A program made the position numbers and the translations under genes. From NCBI GenBank assembly GCA_036365455.1, contig JAWQUS010000020.1:20221001-20285000 (forward strand): DNA of 64,000 nucleotides. Direction: 5' to 3'. Below, in pieces: positions 60,342 to 64,000 of this stretch. Every line of letters begins with the position of its first letter. The first letter of the stretch is position 1. This stretch comes from Macrosoma leucophasiata. Taxonomy: Eukaryota; Arthropoda; Insecta; Lepidoptera; Hedylidae. Under the pieces are notes generated by a model, which saw only the letters and a program-made list of their open reading frames with translations, was not told the DNA's origin and did no database searches.

Positions 60342-60754
60342 CTGGAATGGTGAAACATGTGTATAAGTTTGTGATGGCAAACATGCTAACAGTTTTTTGA
60401 ATGACAGGTGGCAATCAACCAAATTGCAGATCAAGTTGATAACGATATTTTAAAGCAGAGTGATGGTCGGTATATGAATAACTAGAGGTTTCAACGCAGA
60501 TTAGAATAGAGAATAGAATATAAAAATATTTTTATTTCGAATAGATCTTTATAGATACTTTCAAAACGTCAATAAATCATAAACTACCTAGAGTGAACAA
60601 CCATTACATATAGTAAAAGAAAAATAATATATTAATAGTAAATTAAAAATTAGAATTTAAACTACTTGGTTAAAACATAATAATCACAAGAATTAGACTC
60701 CAATGAGAGACTGCTTTTCTTACGTGGTAAATTTACAGAGCCCTATTTTCTTTT

Positions 60755-61014
60755 TTTTTTTTATGTAATAAAAGTGGCAAACAAGTGAAGACTGCAGCCT
60801 ATAGACACCCACACAATGACCAGAGGTCAAAATGCAGATGAATTGCCACTCCTGAGGCATTAGGTGTTATGCCTCTGTGCCGGAAATTACAGGGCCGTAC
60901 ATTACCACCTGACCGGAACACGATAGTGCTGAACACTACCATTTAGCGGCAAGTATATTAGGTAATGCGGTGGTGCCTACGCCCGCGAGCTCCGTCACTG
61001 GAGCTCTACCACCA
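60755..61014 (-). repeat. repeat R1, near-complete copy
   Basis: TTTTTTTTTATGTAATAAAAGTGG to GAGCTCCGTCACTGGAGCTC TACCACCAG. It lacks about 20 bp (GCATGCAGTTCACATTGATG) near the A-rich end. Confidence 0.75.
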
Positions 61015-61469
61015 GGAAAATCCCTATGTTGTCGGTTTAATATGGTAGTGGAAAACGAAACACTTTCACTTAATTCTTAAATCTACTTATAAACTGTGGA
61101 AATGACAAAATCACTCATCACATTGTTACACATATTTGGATGAACGAAATGATTCTGCAATGGGATCCTAAGCTATAGGGTTTGCACAAATATTAAAATC
61201 GTGCATGCTACGTTTTACTTGTGGCAACTTTGTGCATTTAAATCGTTAGGTGGCCGGCATCATGTTTGTTTACAAAACAACTGATGTAACCCTAGCCTTA
61301 CGAAAACCGGTCAACGGGTCAAGTTTATTAGTCCCCTTTTTAATATTTCCTTTTTAGTTGAACATTACATCACTATTAAACGCATTCTTTGTACGTTAAC
61401 CTCCGCCACTGCATTTGATCTAATTAACCAACTAAGTGTGGTAGTTGTAAATAAACACCGTTTTTTTAT

Positions 61470-61890
61470 GTAATAGGTAAAAGTGGCAAACAAGCATGCA
61501 GTTCACATTGAAGATAAGTGATGACTGCAGCCTATAGACACTTACACAATGACCAGAGGTCAAAATGCAGATGCGTTGCCACTCCTGAGGCCTAAGGTTT
61601 CGAAATTGAGTATGTTTGTCATCATATCAGCCGAAAGATATCCACTGCTGTACTAAAGCCTCCCATATAAGGGGGATATGCCATAATCGCCACGCTTGGC
61701 ACGCTGATTGGCGATCGTAGTGGCAATAGTTTTATCGCAGGACGCTGCTGCCCATCTAGCGTTATTGCACTTATTGAAATGGTTTGACCGCCATTGTTCG
61801 GTTGACTGACTGCACTAGTGGAAGAATTCTCTTCCAGTAGAAGAAAATTCTAGTGGGCGGTGGGGTCGTCACGTCCCGACGTCAGCAGTA
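61470..61890 (-). repeat. R1 fragment followed by RTE-type tail fragment
   Basis: 61470-61602 is the A-rich-end half of R1. From about 61618, CATCATATCAGCCGAAAGATATCCACTGC is an inverted RTE 3' tail. Up to 61890 runs a further block (GCGATCGTAGTGGC...GGGCGGTGGGGTCGTCACG) also seen near 28560, 42400-42490 and 57150-57300. Confidence 0.55.
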
Positions 61891-62229
61891 TGTGTGTATG
61901 GCCACGTAATAACTATCACACAGACAACAACTTAGGTCTTAAGGGTGGCAACGCATCTGCATTTTGACCTCTGGTTTTCTGTAGATGCTGCAGTCATCAC
62001 CTTAAGTCTTAATCCAGTCCAGTCCCCTTTGATTTAACCTAATAACTTAACTTGGAATAAAAATGAAAGGAGGATGGGTGACAAGGGTTTTTCAAATCGG
62101 TCATTAATACGTTCTCAACATCAATCACACATAACCAAGTGATCGATGCTTGTTAGTGACTGAGTAACGTTGTAATTAGCCATTTAACGATCGGAGAAGC
62201 GTTTCTAAAAGGTTTCACCCTTTTAACCT

Positions 62230-62832
62230 AAAGGAGATGTTGCGAGCTCCGCTCTGGTTCGAACACGTCCTCAAAAAATGGGTTAATTAAAGAAGAATCC
62301 GGAAAAAATACAATTAATTTATTCAAGAATATATTTTAGAGTTACAATCACATTTAATTAAAACGATTTAATCATTTTCAACTATACTCAACATGGCGGC
62401 GATACAGCCGACGCTTGGGATAGTACCTATTTAGATAAAACAAAACTAATGCTATCTGTATCTAACTAATGCGATCAATTTAAAGAAGTTCCGATGAATT
62501 TCTCTAAATTAGAAATCGATTAATATTAAGTTCTTAGTAGGTATTAATACATGAAATCGATTTCGATAGTATTTATAAAATATTACTTCTCTTCTCCAAC
62601 ATACTATATAATCAAAAAGTAATAAAATTATGTCAAAATGACATCGCCCGCCATATTCGCCCTGTTGGTTTTGTGTTGCAATTCTAACTGCAAATAATGT
62701 TTTGTAACTGCAAACAAAGCTAAATTAGTGAAAATATGCAGTAAAAAACGTTTTTATATTGATTTTGCCTGTTTAATGATATTGTGTACAATACATGGCC
62801 GGAGGTCCATACATTTTTGCAACATCTCCTTT
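62230..62832 (-). mobile_element. MITE family A, copy 3, with nested insertion
   Basis: Same ends as copies 1 and 2. Relative to 13127-13586 it carries about 130 extra bp (about 62422-62553) with small inverted ends (AGTACCTATTTAG / TTAGTAGGTATT). Confidence 0.7.
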
Positions 62833-62910
62833 CAAATTCCAAAATGCAATGAAGCGGATTGTAAGTACTTAAAGTAATATCCTGTGGTAATATCGATTGA
62901 TTTCAAGAGT

Positions 62911-63203
62911 TGTTTTTTTTATGTAATGAAAGTGGCAAACAAGCATGCAGTTCACATTGATATTGATGTTAAGTGATGACTGCAGTCTATAGACACCTAC
63001 ATAAAGACCAGAAGAAAATGCAGATGCGTAACCACTCCTGAGGCCTAAGGTTTTATGACTCTGTGCCAGAAATTACAGGGTCGTACATTACCACCTGATC
63101 GGAATACGATAGTGCTGAAAACTACCATTTAGTGGCAAGTATATTAGGTAATGCGGTGGTGCCTACGCCCGCGAGTTCCGTTACTGGAGCTCTACCACCA
63201 GTG
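62911..63203 (-). repeat. repeat R1, complete copy
   Basis: TTTTTTTTATGTAATGAAAGTGGC to GAGTTCCGTTACTGGAGCTCTACCACCAGT. A short further fragment lies at 63258-63331. Confidence 0.75.
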
Positions 63204-63339
63204 AATCTGGTTAGTGGACCTGGAACGTCTTACCTACTCTTCTTCCATACGAACATTTTGTATGTAAGGAAAGTGGCAAACAAACATACATCTTACATTG
63301 ATGTTAGTGATGACTGCAGCCTATACAACCTGTAACTGA

Positions 63340-64000
63340 AATAATGCACACTGTCTAACTCCTCGATTAGAAAATCGAGCTATAATCATAATACATGGAC
63401 TGAAATTACATGTCGATGTATTTAATATTTTTATTGAAGAAATAAGTTGGCTTCAATTTGTACGATCAGTATGCACACCCTATACCCCAGTACACATACT
63501 TACGGCCACACATAAAACACGAACCGAAAAAAAGTGACGTTGCGTAACTTGCGCACCTTTATTTAACACTCGCTAGTTATAAGTTTAATTTTTATTTTGC
63601 ACTATTTTATTTTTTAAATTATTATTTTTATAATTAAAAGCACGTCTCAACGAGTACTAATAAACTTGTTGAGACTAGCATTTTATTTTGGATATACGTT
63701 AGTCTCATTTTCGTTTGTATTGACTGTTCACCAAATGGGTGACCATAATTTCCTTAATTGTAATTAACTTTGGGACAAAATGTCACCTGTATCAAAAATG
63801 CCTGAAATCGATTCGGTTATCGATTCTGAACTAACTAGTTTCGGGTTGTACATTCAATCCTGTTACACGTTGTATACATTTACACAAAAAGCAAAAAACA
63901 AAATATAGATGCTTTGCCACTCCTGAGATCTGAGTTGTTGTCTCTATGCCCGTGAGTTTGCATTGATGAAACATTCACATAAAAACATGTTAAAAGGACA
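63340..64000. other. no gene seen
   Basis: AT-rich sequence with no coding signal on either strand. An R1-like scrap (GATGCTTTGCCACTCCTGAG) lies near 63908. Confidence 0.3.

Overview
The window reads as nuclear DNA of a lepidopteran insect (moth or butterfly). GC-rich coding exons with GT-AG introns sit in AT-rich, heavily transposon-loaded DNA. The translated V-ATPase subunit A matches the moth protein as I know it, and RTE-type retrotransposon ends, mariner, hAT-like elements, MITEs and tRNA-derived SINEs are typical of Lepidoptera. The species cannot be named from the sequence. I did all exon joining by hand from splice sites, codon phase and family knowledge.

Layout. (1) 1-6.1 kb: no host gene. 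A 4-kb hAT-like element (594-4628) contains other elements, including a decayed IS630/Tc1-type transposon (2461-4467). (2) 11.7-6.1 kb, minus strand: a four-exon TUT1/Star-PAP-like nucleotidyltransferase (RRM plus polymerase core). (3) 20.5-16.0 kb, minus strand: a three-exon tRNA 2'-phosphotransferase (TRPT1/KptA family) whose start-codon exon was not found. (4) 24.3-37.3 kb, plus strand: the complete twelve-exon catalytic subunit A of the vacuolar H+-ATPase. (5) 38.9-57.7 kb, plus strand: a nineteen-exon coiled-coil protein of the QRICH2/C16orf96 (DUF4795) family, with an intact-ORF mariner in one intron and a 1.5-kb near-perfect palindrome in another. (6) 57.7-64 kb: mostly repeats, with a possible pair of alternative terminal exons (minus strand, 60.34-60.00 kb) of a gene lying beyond the right edge, and a TATA-like site at 59.71 kb.

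The two minus-strand genes both act on RNA ends (U6 snRNA/mRNA 3' ends; the splice-junction 2'-phosphate of tRNA). TRPT1 and the V-ATPase gene are divergent, about 3.8 kb apart between their coding parts. The other two genes have no evident functional link.

The most unusual host-gene feature is in V-ATPase A. Most of exon 5, with its donor and a short pyrimidine-rich intron, is repeated in tandem every 177 bp. Each extra copy is flanked by GT and AG, is exactly 120 nt (40 codons), and is in phase with exon 6. Decayed repeats of the end of exon 7 follow that exon in the next intron but one. Other points of note are the mariner transposase with Glu at the third catalytic position, the large palindrome, and the many MITE families.
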